Positions 53,997-62,270 of a stretch of DNA of 64,000 nt are shown piece by piece (within the stretch, counting starts at the first letter, position 1; the number at the start of each line of letters is the position of its first letter). The DNA is from RHLJ01 sp963974345 (GTDB taxonomy: Bacteria > Bacteroidota > Rhodothermia > Balneolales > Balneolaceae), in NCBI GenBank assembly GCA_963974345.1, contig CAXBBW010000003.1, forward strand, positions 299,222 through 363,221. The letters run 5' to 3'. The notes below the pieces were generated by a model. It worked only from the letters and a program-made list of their open reading frames with translations. It was not told the origin of the DNA and did no database searches. The translations under genes were made by a program, and so were the position numbers.

Positions 53997-55532
53997 TTAG
54001 AAAAACCTCCCTGTATTACTAACAAACGCAATTTTTCTACTGCCAGGTGACCAGCTTGGCACATTAATGGTACCTTGTCCACCATACACATAAGCAATAA
54101 TTTCAGGTTCGCCTCCTTCTACCGGCATAAGCCGAATGGTAACTTGCTTGTAAAATGGATGATCTCCGGAAGGAACATCGGTTCCAAAACTTACAAAGAC
54201 GATCCATTTTCCATTAGGTGAAATATGAGGAAACCAATCGTTATAGTTTTTGTCGAAGGTTAATTGAGTAGGATTTGTACCATCAGCATTCATTTTCCAT
54301 AGTTGCATGGCTCCAGTTCTATTCGAATTGAAATAAATATACTTTCCATCAGATGAATATTCTGATCCATCGTCTAATCCAGGTGTATTAGTTAATTGCG
54401 TTTCTTCCATGGTTTCGATATCAGCAGAATATATGTCAGGTTGTCCTTTTCTGATTCCGGTATAGATTACTGTTCTGTTATCCGGTGAAATTCCATGAAG
54501 ATAGGATGCTCCTATCCCAGATTTTGTTGCCTGTTTTAGCTCATCACTTCCTTCAGAAGGAAGAACATAAATCGTAGAATTACCATTATCGTCGGGATTA
54601 TGGCTACTTATACCTATAAGGTTTCCATCAAAAGAAAGAACATGGTCATTGTTGTTTTTTCTGGCAAAGTTTGTATTTAGTTGGGTAATTAACCCATCTT
54701 CAAGGTGGTAGTTAAACAGTAAACCATTTGAGTTATATATAAGTCGATCGCCATTGGTAGACCAGTTAGGAGCTTGAATAGAATGCTCAGTTTCATATAA
54801 TACTTTTCTAGTTCTTGTTTCGAGATCAAGAACTTCAAGTCGGCTTCCCAGATATTGTTGATACTGTTCTAAATCCTTAGGAGCTGGTTTCGTAATTCTA
54901 ACATTTTTGAAAACTGCTTTTTCTATTACATCAGAATTATGAGCACAAATATATATACCTGCAAAAACTTCATTATTTATTCCAGTAGAAGTAGTTTCTA
55001 CGGTGGTAAATTGGGATCCTTTTTTAGCTGTTGAGAGATAAAAAGTGTCTCCAACTCGAGCAAGCTGGATAACATTAGAGCTACTATCTGGAGAAACTGT
55101 TTCTTCAACGTTAGCTTTGTATTCATTACGGTATTGTAATGAAATTAAACCATCACCGTGAATTGCACCAATAACCATTTCTGAATGAGGATCTAATGAG
55201 TTTCGAACAGCCCAACCTACTTTTCGATGAGGATCAACACCCTCTCCAATAAATTCAACTTCTGCTCTAAGAATGAAGTCCCCTTGAATTGCTTTCCAAG
55301 TAAATCGCATTTCATCAGTTTCGAACCAAATGTTACCCCCAGAACCTGTTAATGTATAACTTTGATCATCTTCATTGAAAATAGCAGATCCAGTATGTTT
55401 TACATTCCCAATGTCGAGTGTATTGTCAAAAATGCCAAGTGAAGGAGAGATAGCTATTGGTTGCTTTTGCATAAAATTTAATAAGAAAATTGTTGCGCTT
55501 AGCAGTGTAAGAAAGAGTATAGAATTTTTCAT
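53997..55532 (-). CDS. Secreted TolB-like propeller with N-terminal lectin-like domain
   Basis: 511 residues with a signal peptide (ILFLTLLSATIFLLNF). Residues about 35-215 form a DUF1349/concanavalin-A-like domain (GNVKHTGSAIFNEDDQSYTL; RKVGWAVRNSLDPHSEMVIG). Residues about 235-510 are TolB-type PD40 repeats (APNWSTNGDRLIYNSNG; SPDNRTVIYTGIRKGQPDIY; YSSDGKYIYFNSNRTGAMQLW; ISPNGKWIVFVSFG). This combination occurs in proteins near sugar-utilisation genes and suits carbohydrate binding, but the ligand is not known. Divergent from the symporter gene. Confidence 0.85.
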   Translation of the reverse strand: MKNSILFLTLLSATIFLLNFMQKQPIAISPSLGIFDNTLDIGNVKHTGSAIFNEDDQSYTLTGSGGNIWFETDEMRFTWKAIQGDFILRAEVEFIGEGVDPHRKVGWAVRNSLDPHSEMVIGAIHGDGLISLQYRNEYKANVEETVSPDSSSNVIQLARVGDTFYLSTAKKGSQFTTVETTSTGINNEVFAGIYICAHNSDVIEKAVFKNVRITKPAPKDLEQYQQYLGSRLEVLDLETRTRKVLYETEHSIQAPNWSTNGDRLIYNSNGLLFNYHLEDGLITQLNTNFARKNNNDHVLSFDGNLIGISSHNPDDNGNSTIYVLPSEGSDELKQATKSGIGASYLHGISPDNRTVIYTGIRKGQPDIYSADIETMEETQLTNTPGLDDGSEYSSDGKYIYFNSNRTGAMQLWKMNADGTNPTQLTFDKNYNDWFPHISPNGKWIVFVSFGTDVPSGDHPFYKQVTIRLMPVEGGEPEIIAYVYGGQGTINVPSWSPGSRKIAFVSNTGRFF

Positions 55533-55585
55533 TTCAAAAAATCTGTTTGTCTATGCAATATAATTTAATGTACTCTCAAAATTTG

Positions 55586-55608
55586 GTACAATTATTTAAT
55601 CATTGTAC
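55586..55608. promoter_or_regulatory. Inverted repeat between divergent TolB-like and symporter genes
   Basis: GTACAAT (55586-55592) and ATTGTAC (55602-55608) are perfect 7-bp arms with a 9-base spacer, in the middle of the 170-base divergent promoter region. A dimeric regulator could control both genes. The half site resembles the ATTGTA/TACAAT arms upstream of htrA, but in opposite relative order. Confidence 0.4.
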
Positions 55609-55702
55609 TTTAAAAAAAGTAAGAAAAAAAGTCATATAGTTATTTTTTTAAAACAGTTTGCTCTGAACTTTACCATCAATACAACCCCTTGGTATATTTG
55701 AT

Positions 55703-57310
55703 ATGGCAGAAAAAATTTCAGTTAAAGAAAAAATTAGCTATGCGCTAGGTGATGGAGCGGCTAATATAGCTTGGAGAGGAGTTTCAACATTTCTCTTCAT
55801 ATTCTACACCGACGTATTTGGAATTGATCCTGTATCAGTAGGCTTGTTGATGCTTGTTGCTAGATCGTTTGATGGTATAAGTGATGTAGCAATGGGAGTT
55901 CTCGGGGATAGGTTTAGAACCAAATATGGCAAATTTAGACCTTGGATACTTTGGACTGCGATACCACTTGCTTTAATATTGTCATTACTTTTTACAACCC
56001 CAGATTTTACTCAAAATGGGAAAATTGTATATGCGTACATAACATATATCCTCTTTACTCTAATATACACTGCAAATAATGTTCCTTATGGTGCATTAAT
56101 GGCAGTAATGACTGGAGATGATAAAGAAAGAACCAGTTTAGGATCTTATAGAATGGCAGGGGCGTTTATAGGTGGAATGTTGGTTCAAGGATCACTCTTA
56201 TATTTAGTAATTTATTTTGGGAATGTTAACCCAACGGTAGCCATACAGCCCGTAACAGATTCTGAAGCTTACATGGTTACAATTTCAGCTGAAAAAGATG
56301 TAAGCAGCGCTAGGATAAATTTAGTAGATGGAGTAGGAAGCATTAGTTGGTACTCAGATCCAGAGTCTCAATATGAAGCTGGTTCTAGTCTGAGCTTTGG
56401 TCTAAATGCTAATGAGGAGTATACATTTCTTGTTGTCGGATTGAATGAATTAGAAGTCGATGATCTTTCAGTAATAAATCAGCAAACAGGATATAGCAAT
56501 GCAATTTATGTGTTGTCGATATTCTTAGCTTTACTAATGATTCTTACTTTTTTAGGAACAAATGAGAGAGTTTTTCCTGATGTAAATCAGAAATTTGATT
56601 TAAAAGAAGACTTAAAACAACTGATAAGAAACAAACCTTGGGCAGTTCTTCTAGGAATTGGTTTGATTTTCAATGTTTATAACTCAATTAAACAAGGGGT
56701 TGTAGTAATATATTTTGCTCATTTTTTAGACAAAGAAATACTCGCAGCTACATATATGGTGGTACTCATGATTGCTTCAATTGGAGGTGCTCTATTGGTA
56801 TCTCCCCTAGGGAAAAAATTTGGCAAGAAAAAGCTGTTTATTTATGCGTTAATTTTTTCAGGTACGGTTGGCTCTTTTCTACTTTTTCTAGGACCCGAAA
56901 ATATTACAGCAATTTTCATAATTGGAGCACTTTCCGAATTAGCTTCTGCAATGTTACCAACGTTATTCTTTGTGATGTTAGGGGATGCGGCAGACTATTC
57001 TGAATGGAAAAATAATCGTAGAGCCACTGGATTAGTTTATTCAGCTGGTTCTCTAGCCACGAAGTTTGGAGGCGGTATTGGTGGGGCTATAATTGGGTTT
57101 GTACTCGCTTACTTCGGGTATAATGGAATGGAGCCAAGTACAATAGAAGCGGCTAAACCAGGAATAGTATGGTTGATTAGTTGGATACCTGCAATCATTG
57201 CGTTTTCAGGTGCTGCGTTAATGCTTATCTATCCATTAGATGCAGAAAAAATGAAGGTGATTACTACTCAACTCGAAGCAAATAGAAAATTAAGTACAGT
57301 GAATAATTAA
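55703..57310 (+). CDS. GPH-family sugar:cation symporter (MelB-like) with extra periplasmic domain
   Basis: 535 residues; typical family members are about 450. The N-terminal MelB-like motifs are present (KISYALGDGAANIAWRG; DGISDVAMGVLGDRFRTKYG; FRPWILW; MTGDDKERTSLGSYRM), and the second half has KNKPWAVLLGIGLIFN-like and RRATGLVYSAGSLATKFGGG. The extra length lies at about residues 173-265, between TM5 and TM6: a hydrophilic, strand-rich block (VTISAEKDVSSARINL; SLSFGLNANEEYTFLV). Its neighbours suggest uptake of glucuronate or related uronates. Confidence 0.9.
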   Translation: MAEKISVKEKISYALGDGAANIAWRGVSTFLFIFYTDVFGIDPVSVGLLMLVARSFDGISDVAMGVLGDRFRTKYGKFRPWILWTAIPLALILSLLFTTPDFTQNGKIVYAYITYILFTLIYTANNVPYGALMAVMTGDDKERTSLGSYRMAGAFIGGMLVQGSLLYLVIYFGNVNPTVAIQPVTDSEAYMVTISAEKDVSSARINLVDGVGSISWYSDPESQYEAGSSLSFGLNANEEYTFLVVGLNELEVDDLSVINQQTGYSNAIYVLSIFLALLMILTFLGTNERVFPDVNQKFDLKEDLKQLIRNKPWAVLLGIGLIFNVYNSIKQGVVVIYFAHFLDKEILAATYMVVLMIASIGGALLVSPLGKKFGKKKLFIYALIFSGTVGSFLLFLGPENITAIFIIGALSELASAMLPTLFFVMLGDAADYSEWKNNRRATGLVYSAGSLATKFGGGIGGAIIGFVLAYFGYNGMEPSTIEAAKPGIVWLISWIPAIIAFSGAALMLIYPLDAEKMKVITTQLEANRKLSTVNN

Positions 57311-57358
57311 TTTGAATGTAATAGATAATTAGGGTATTCAGAGAATAGGAGAAAATCC

Positions 57359-57574
57359 TTAAAGAGCCTCTTTAAGAGCATCAAACAATTTTGGTACTTC
57401 TTTGTATGCATTATAGTTGTCTTCCAGATCAATCATAGGCAATGTTTCAATAGGTACATAACCACGATAGTTTGAAGCTCTTATAACTTCTACAAGCTTA
57501 TGCATATTAATTTTTGGTCCTAATCTGGCACCAAGTAATTCTTTTACTTGCCAGTTTACAGTATGTGGTAATTG
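57359..57574 (-). pseudogene. Truncated sugar phosphate isomerase/epimerase (TIM barrel) remnant
   Basis: On the minus strand, an open stretch of 71 codons ends in a normal TAA (57359-57361). It reads QLPHTVNWQVKELLG, then MHKLVEVIRASNYRGYVPIE, then TLPMI...KLFDALKEAL. NWQVKE and YRGYVPIETL are the last strands of AP_endonuc_2-type sugar isomerases. An in-frame TAA at 57575-57577 cuts it off and nothing upstream continues the fold, so about two thirds or more of the gene is gone. It sits between two hexuronate genes, which fits a lost pathway member. Confidence 0.75.
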
Positions 57575-57600
57575 TTAGGCAAGAAGTTTTAGTTAGATAA

Positions 57601-57765
57601 TTAATATATAGGCTCCGAAATAAAAAATACCCTTTCCTCACTTACTAGAAAATTATCTGATAAAAACCTCTCCAGATTCTTGAAATATTTCAAAGGTGTA
57701 GAGTTATTAGCTTTAATGAACTCGATATGAAAACCTTTTACTCGTTCAAAAGAAATAGCTTCCAT
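57601..57765 (-). CDS. Short open reading frame of unknown status (54 aa)
   Basis: Within the 590-base gap between the symporter and SDR genes. The ORF reads MEAISFERVKGFHIEFIKAN, then NSTPLKYFKNLERFLSDNF and LVSEERVFFISEPIY. It is soluble-looking and could be a small gene or the 3' end of a decayed gene, since the frame stays open 8 codons upstream of the ATG. No family recognised. The neighbouring isomerase remnant suggests general decay here. Confidence 0.3.
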   Translation of the reverse strand: MEAISFERVKGFHIEFIKANNSTPLKYFKNLERFLSDNFLVSEERVFFISEPIY

Positions 57766-57848
57766 CTCAATAATAGCTAGGCAAGCTTAGTATGAATGAA
57801 GAATTTCATTTTACGATCAATTGACTTATTTTCATTATGAAAAAAAGT

Positions 57849-57865
57849 AACATATCCAATATGTT
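57849..57865. promoter_or_regulatory. Inverted repeat upstream of the SDR-uxuA operon, candidate operator
   Basis: AACATAT (57849-57855), spacer CCA, ATATGTT (57859-57865): a perfect 7-bp dyad 32 bases before the SDR start. Position and symmetry suit a LacI- or GntR-type repressor of hexuronate use. No such regulator gene is seen next to it. Confidence 0.4.
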
Positions 57866-57897
57866 TGGAAGCTAAAGTTTAAAAGAACAAATATACA

Positions 57898-58731
57898 ATG
57901 ATAAAAAAAGGTAGTACGGCTTTGATAACAGGAGCTGGTGGAGTTTTAGGTGGAAGCATGGTTAGAGCCTTTCTCGATAATGGAGTTAATGTTGTAGTTG
58001 CCGATCTTGATGTTGAAAAGGCTAAAGATGTTGTTAAGCAGAATACTGGGTTAGCAGGTAAAGCAATAGCAATAGAAATGAATGTTCTTGATGTTGATTC
58101 ATTACAAAAAGCTAAAGAGGTATTTCAAAAATGGTCTAATGATTCTTTAGATATTCTAGTAAACGCTGCAGGTGGAAATCACCCAAAAGGGACCACTTCA
58201 AAACCTACCTATAATGAAGGGGATGAGAATATTGAAGGAATAACTTCATTTTTTGATTTGGACCCAGAAGGCATTCGCTTTGTATTCGATTTAAACTTTT
58301 TAGGAACGTTGCTTCCGACCCAAGTTTTTACACCATTGCTCCTAAAATCGAGTAACCCCTCGATAATTAATATTTCTAGTATGAATGCTTTTACCCCATT
58401 AACAAAGATTCCTGCTTACAGTGCTGCCAAAGCCGCAGTGAGCAATTTTACGCAATGGTTGGCAGTTCATTTTGCTAGTTCAGGTATTAGAGTAAATGCT
58501 ATCGCTCCAGGGTTTTTCCTTACTGAACAAAACCGAACGCTACTTACGAATAGTGATGATTCATTAACGGACCGTGGTACTACCATCATAAACAGAACAC
58601 CAATGAGTCGATTTGGAAAGCCAGAAGATTTAAATAGTACGTTATTATGGTTATGTGATCCTGAGACGAGCTTTGTTACAGGAACGACCATACCAGTAGA
58701 TGGTGGATTTAATGCATTTACGGGAGTTTAA
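57898..58731 (+). CDS. SDR D-mannonate oxidoreductase (fructuronate reductase)
   Basis: 277 residues of a classical SDR. Cofactor motif ITGAGGVLGGSMVRA near residue 10, NAAGGNHPKG, Ser in ISSMNAF and catalytic Tyr-Lys in YSAAKAAVSNFTQWLA. The insert GDENIEGITSFFDLDPEGIR after the NAAGGN strand is typical of SDR-type fructuronate reductases such as Bacillus YjmF. With UxuA 3 bases downstream, it reduces D-fructuronate to D-mannonate. It replaces the unrelated polyol-dehydrogenase-type UxuB of E. coli. Confidence 0.9.
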   Translation: MIKKGSTALITGAGGVLGGSMVRAFLDNGVNVVVADLDVEKAKDVVKQNTGLAGKAIAIEMNVLDVDSLQKAKEVFQKWSNDSLDILVNAAGGNHPKGTTSKPTYNEGDENIEGITSFFDLDPEGIRFVFDLNFLGTLLPTQVFTPLLLKSSNPSIINISSMNAFTPLTKIPAYSAAKAAVSNFTQWLAVHFASSGIRVNAIAPGFFLTEQNRTLLTNSDDSLTDRGTTIINRTPMSRFGKPEDLNSTLLWLCDPETSFVTGTTIPVDGGFNAFTGV

Positions 58732-58734
58732 ACG

Positions 58735-59907
58735 ATGAAACTTAGTCAAAGTTGGCGTTGGTATGGACCAAACGATCTAGTAAGTTTAAGCGATGTTCGG
58801 CAAGCTGGAGCAGAAACTATTGTTTCAGCACTACATCATTTACCAAATGGAGTAGTTTGGACAGTTGAAGAGCTTGAGAAGAGAAAAAAAGTTATCGAAG
58901 ATCAGGGTCTTAAATGGAGAGTGATTGAAAGTATTCCTGTACATGAAGACATTAAGAAGAGATCTGGAAATTATATTCAATGGATTGAGAATTATAAAGA
59001 AAGTATCAGAAATGTAGCAAAAGCTGGCATCCCAGTAGTTTGTTATAATTTCATGCCAATTTTAGATTGGACGAGAACGGATTTATCATACCAAGTAAAA
59101 GATGCTTCTAACGCCCTTCGTTTTGATGCCATTGATCTAGCAACATTTGATCTTTTTATACTAGAAAGAAAGCATGCATTTAACGAGTTTGATGATGAGA
59201 TTATAGCTGCTGCTAAATTGAGATACTCAAACATAACAGAAAAAGAAAAAGCACTGCTAGTAAATAATATCATAGCTGGACTTCCAGGAGCTGAAGAAGG
59301 CTATAGCATTGAGGATTTCAGAGAAGCATTAAATCAATATAAGAATATTGATGCCGCTACTTTACAAGACAATTTGATTTTATTTTTGAAAGAGATTGCA
59401 CCAGTTGCTCATGAATTTGGAGTCAAACTATCCATTCATCCTGATGATCCTCCGTTTCCAATTTTTGGCTTACCACGGGTTGTAAGTACTGCTGATGATC
59501 TTGAAAAATTGTTTACATCAGTAGATATTTCTGAAAATGGGTTATGCTTTTGCACTGGAAGTTTCGGAGTTCGTGAAGACAACGACTTACCAGCCATGGT
59601 GAAGAAGTTTCATGACCGTATTCATTTTATACACCTTCGATCTACTACCAGAGAAAAAGATGGATCTTTTTATGAAGCAGATCATTTATACGGTGATGTA
59701 GATATGTATGCAGTTATGAGAGCTTTAATAGAATGCGAAGGATCTTCTAAAGACATCGAAGTTCCAATGCGTCCCGATCATGGGCATCAAATGCTAGATG
59801 ATTTAAAAAAGAAAACAAATCCTGGGTATTCAGCAATAGGAAGATTGCGCGGATTAGCTGAATTAAGAGGTTTGGAGATGGGTATTAGAAATACCTTGAA
59901 TTCCTAA
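58735..59907 (+). CDS. uxuA: Mannonate dehydratase
   Basis: 390 residues. It dehydrates D-mannonate to 2-keto-3-deoxy-D-gluconate using a divalent metal. Family features: SWRWYGPNDLVSLSDVRQAG at the start, VVCYNFMPILDWTRTDL, LSIHPDDPPFPIFGLPRVVS, GLCFCTGSFGVREDND, IHFIHLRSTTREKDGSFYEA, and RPDHGHQMLDD with metal-binding His/Asp. The usual size is 394. It is the second gene of the SDR-uxuA operon. No kdgK or eda gene is seen in the window. Confidence 0.96.
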   Translation: MKLSQSWRWYGPNDLVSLSDVRQAGAETIVSALHHLPNGVVWTVEELEKRKKVIEDQGLKWRVIESIPVHEDIKKRSGNYIQWIENYKESIRNVAKAGIPVVCYNFMPILDWTRTDLSYQVKDASNALRFDAIDLATFDLFILERKHAFNEFDDEIIAAAKLRYSNITEKEKALLVNNIIAGLPGAEEGYSIEDFREALNQYKNIDAATLQDNLILFLKEIAPVAHEFGVKLSIHPDDPPFPIFGLPRVVSTADDLEKLFTSVDISENGLCFCTGSFGVREDNDLPAMVKKFHDRIHFIHLRSTTREKDGSFYEADHLYGDVDMYAVMRALIECEGSSKDIEVPMRPDHGHQMLDDLKKKTNPGYSAIGRLRGLAELRGLEMGIRNTLNS

Positions 59908-60017
59908 ATCATCTATTATTTTGGTTAAGATCTATCATCAAAATTAGTTGAAAAAACTAAAGTTGTTAAGGAACTCCAGTTTTATTTTCTGATATTAATT
60001 CAAAAAATGTTTGAACG

Positions 60018-61142
60018 GTGCAAACACTTCTTGAAATAACTGCCTTTTCTGGTATTGCTTTTTCTTTCTTTCTTATTCTCTTGCTAGTATTGAAATCAGA
60101 AAAAGGGCGCGCCGATTTTATTTTGATGGGTTGGTTTGTAGGAATAATGGTTCATTGCATATATTTCTATCTTACAGTTATGGGAAAGGCAGAATCCAAT
60201 CAACTAATCCAAAGTATAGGAAGCGCCTTGCCCGTTCTTCATATACCTGTATTTTACTTATATACAAAAGAACTCGTCGAAAAAAACTCATATCAGAGTT
60301 GGGTAATTGGTTTCAGTCCGTTCATCATATATTTACTCTTCTTTTATGTCGCAATTTCAAACCAACTCCTCTTTTATGATAGGTTTGAGTTGTTTATATC
60401 AGGTGGAGCTCCTTTTTGGGTTGGATTAATATCACCATTAATGATCTTTATAGTAATTGTATTTATATGGTTTATTCGAAAGCTAATACAAAAGCAGATG
60501 TTCCTTGTTAGGCAACACTTTTCCTATGAGACTAAAAGCACCTTAGAATGGGTTAACTATTGGTTAGTTACGCTGGGAATTGGAGCTCTAGTTATTGTAA
60601 TTACTATTTTACTTGCAGACTCAGGGCTCTATTCTTATTCAGTATCTTATTCTATTACTTTTCTCTTAATAGATGTTCAGCTTTTGTTTGTTGGGATTTA
60701 TGGACTTAAACAGACAACCTTTTTCCTGAATAAACTCCCAATAGTCGATGTTGATGAACCTAAATTGAAATATGAAAAATCATCTCTGAAAGATGAAGAC
60801 TCTGAGATCATTATTCAAAAGCTTTACACTGCAATGAAAGATGATCGACTTTATTTAAATCCAGAGTTAACCATTACAAATCTTGCAGATCAAATAGGGC
60901 ATTCCAAAGTTCTAATTTCACAAACACTCAATCAAAAGTTAGGAGTAAATTTTTTTGATTTTGTAAATAAATATCGAGTGGAAGAGGTTAAGCTGCTGTT
61001 AGACAATTCTGAAAATGATCATCTCAGTATATTAGGAATTGCGATGGAGGCAGGGTTCAGTTCCAAATCAACCTTCAATAAATGCTTCAAAAAGTTTACA
61101 GGATATACACCTTCAAACTATAAAAAAAACCTTGGGAAGTAG
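60018..61142 (+). CDS. Membrane-embedded AraC family regulator
   Basis: 374 residues. Six or seven membrane segments fill residues 1-230 (GIAFSFFLILLLVLK; FILMGWFVGIMVHCIYFYL; LIVITILLADSG region). The C-terminus (about 265-372) carries the AraC HTH pair: LTITNLADQIGHSKVLISQT and ILGIAMEAGFSSKSTFNKCF with KFTGYTPSNYKK. The start is GTG at 60018; the ATG at 60007 is out of frame. It probably senses a membrane signal. Its target could be the DUF998 gene downstream. Confidence 0.9.
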   Translation: MQTLLEITAFSGIAFSFFLILLLVLKSEKGRADFILMGWFVGIMVHCIYFYLTVMGKAESNQLIQSIGSALPVLHIPVFYLYTKELVEKNSYQSWVIGFSPFIIYLLFFYVAISNQLLFYDRFELFISGGAPFWVGLISPLMIFIVIVFIWFIRKLIQKQMFLVRQHFSYETKSTLEWVNYWLVTLGIGALVIVITILLADSGLYSYSVSYSITFLLIDVQLLFVGIYGLKQTTFFLNKLPIVDVDEPKLKYEKSSLKDEDSEIIIQKLYTAMKDDRLYLNPELTITNLADQIGHSKVLISQTLNQKLGVNFFDFVNKYRVEEVKLLLDNSENDHLSILGIAMEAGFSSKSTFNKCFKKFTGYTPSNYKKNLGK

Positions 61143-61192
61143 TCCGCTCAAATTGGGATACACGATCTTAAAATATTAGATGAGCATATTAT

Positions 61193-61846
61193 TTGAAATT
61201 GAAACCTAATGTCAAATATATGCAAAAACTAAAATACGCAGGAATCACAGGTGCCATTCTCTTTTGGTTGATGGTGATAATTAACGGATTTATTTATCCT
61301 AATTATTCACATTTAAGTCAGTTTATTAGCGAACTTGGTGCAATGGAAGCCCCACTTGCTTTCATTATAAATTATGGAGGAATCGTACCATTTGGAGTGG
61401 GAATACTCTTTCATTCTTTGTACTTGTTAAAGGAAGGACCTTCAAACAAAACTCGGTTTTTCACCCTTATTTTTCTGGGATTAAGTGGGATTCTGTTCGT
61501 AATTGCTGGATTCTACAATTGCGATGCAAGGTGTAGTTTTGAAGGAATTTCTACAGAAGGACTTATTCATAATATTTCTGCCATGTTTGCATTTCTTTTA
61601 GCAGTGTTTGCTATGATTTCTTTTGGAATAGGTAGTCTTTTCGAGCTTGAAAAGCTATCATCTAAAATTATATTAAATGTTCTTTCCTTATTATCAATAG
61701 TAGGTTTTCTAGTGATTGCGTTCGAAGGTATTGAGTCGCCAATACGCGGAGTGTATCAAAGAGTATTTTTAATCAATTTTTCCATATGGATTGGAACATC
61801 CAGTTTTTTAGGAAACTCAACTAGAAAAGAAGATGAAAAAAAGTAA
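61193..61846 (+). CDS. DUF998 family membrane protein
   Basis: 217 residues from TTG 61193, or 208 from ATG 61220 (MQKLKYAGITGAILFWLMVI). Six membrane segments; YPNYSHLSQFISELGAMEAP after TM1 and CDARCSFEG in the middle are family hallmarks. It begins 50 bases after the AraC-type gene on the same strand. Function unknown. The start is undecided, since neither codon has a good ribosome-binding site. Confidence 0.8.
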   Translation: MKLKPNVKYMQKLKYAGITGAILFWLMVIINGFIYPNYSHLSQFISELGAMEAPLAFIINYGGIVPFGVGILFHSLYLLKEGPSNKTRFFTLIFLGLSGILFVIAGFYNCDARCSFEGISTEGLIHNISAMFAFLLAVFAMISFGIGSLFELEKLSSKIILNVLSLLSIVGFLVIAFEGIESPIRGVYQRVFLINFSIWIGTSSFLGNSTRKEDEKK

Positions 61847-61866
61847 AGCCTATGTTCTACCACAAA

Positions 61867-61906
61867 TAAAAAAGCCCCGTAAAAACAAAGATTTACGAGG
61901 CTTTTA
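61867..61906 (-). terminator. Terminator after tRNA-Leu
   Basis: On the minus strand the tRNA end is followed by AAAAGCCTCGTAAA, a short loop and TTTACGGGGCTTTTTT: a stem of about 12 bp with one G-U pair and a T tract. Confidence 0.8.
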
Positions 61907-61907
61907 G

Positions 61908-61994
61908 TACCGCAGGCCGGACTCGAACCGGCACTCGAATACAATTCGAATTGGATTTTAAGTCCAACGTGTCTACCAATTCCACCACTGCGGC
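61908..61994 (-). tRNA. tRNA-Leu (anticodon UAA)
   Basis: An 87-nt class II tRNA on the minus strand. The acceptor arms are GCCGCAG and CTGCGGT with discriminator A. The D arm contains AATTGGTAGACAC. The anticodon arm is TTGGA-CTTAAAA-TCCAA, giving TAA. A long variable arm (TTCGAATTGTATTCGA) is present and the T arm is GCCGGTTCGAGTCCGGC. CCA is not encoded. Confidence 0.97.
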
Positions 61995-62014
61995 TTTTTA
62001 AGCAATCTCTTGAT

Positions 62015-62045
62015 ATTATACACTTTAGCGTGTCTTTTTTGTCAG
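62015..62045 (-). promoter_or_regulatory. Candidate promoter of tRNA-Leu
   Basis: On the minus strand CTGACA (62040-62045) and TATAAT (62015-62020) stand 19 bases apart, with the tRNA 5' end 20 bases past the -10 box. The spacing is slightly long. Confidence 0.4.
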
Positions 62046-62049
62046 GAAT

Positions 62050-62160
62050 TTATTTCGGAGAACGTACTACTTTCCCCGGTTTTACTCCCTGATTTAGTGA
62101 CACTTTAGTGACAATACCCACCAGAATCAGTTGTTCAGTATTATTAAAGAACATTTCCAT
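62050..62160 (-). CDS. Possible 36-residue small protein upstream of tRNA-Leu
   Basis: The frame reads MEMFFNNTEQLILVGIVTKV, then SLNQGVKPGKVVRSPK. The composition looks protein-like (hydrophobic centre, basic end) but the length is too short to trust and no clear ribosome-binding site is present. It covers the tandem TTTAGTGACA repeats (62093-62113). Confidence 0.2.
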   Translation of the reverse strand: MEMFFNNTEQLILVGIVTKVSLNQGVKPGKVVRSPK

Positions 62161-62270
62161 TTTGGAAGCCCCAAATATACAAGATTACTAAGTACTTCTT
62201 CAACGTTATTTACTTTCTTTTTTAGATTTTAAATTCATATTTAGAGTATTGTTAAATATAGAAATTGGAT

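Noticed and set aside
61756..61944. Open frame of 62 codons on the minus strand at the tRNA-Leu terminator
   Set aside because: It overlaps the DUF998 gene end, the terminator and the tRNA; the translation starts with tRNA sequence.
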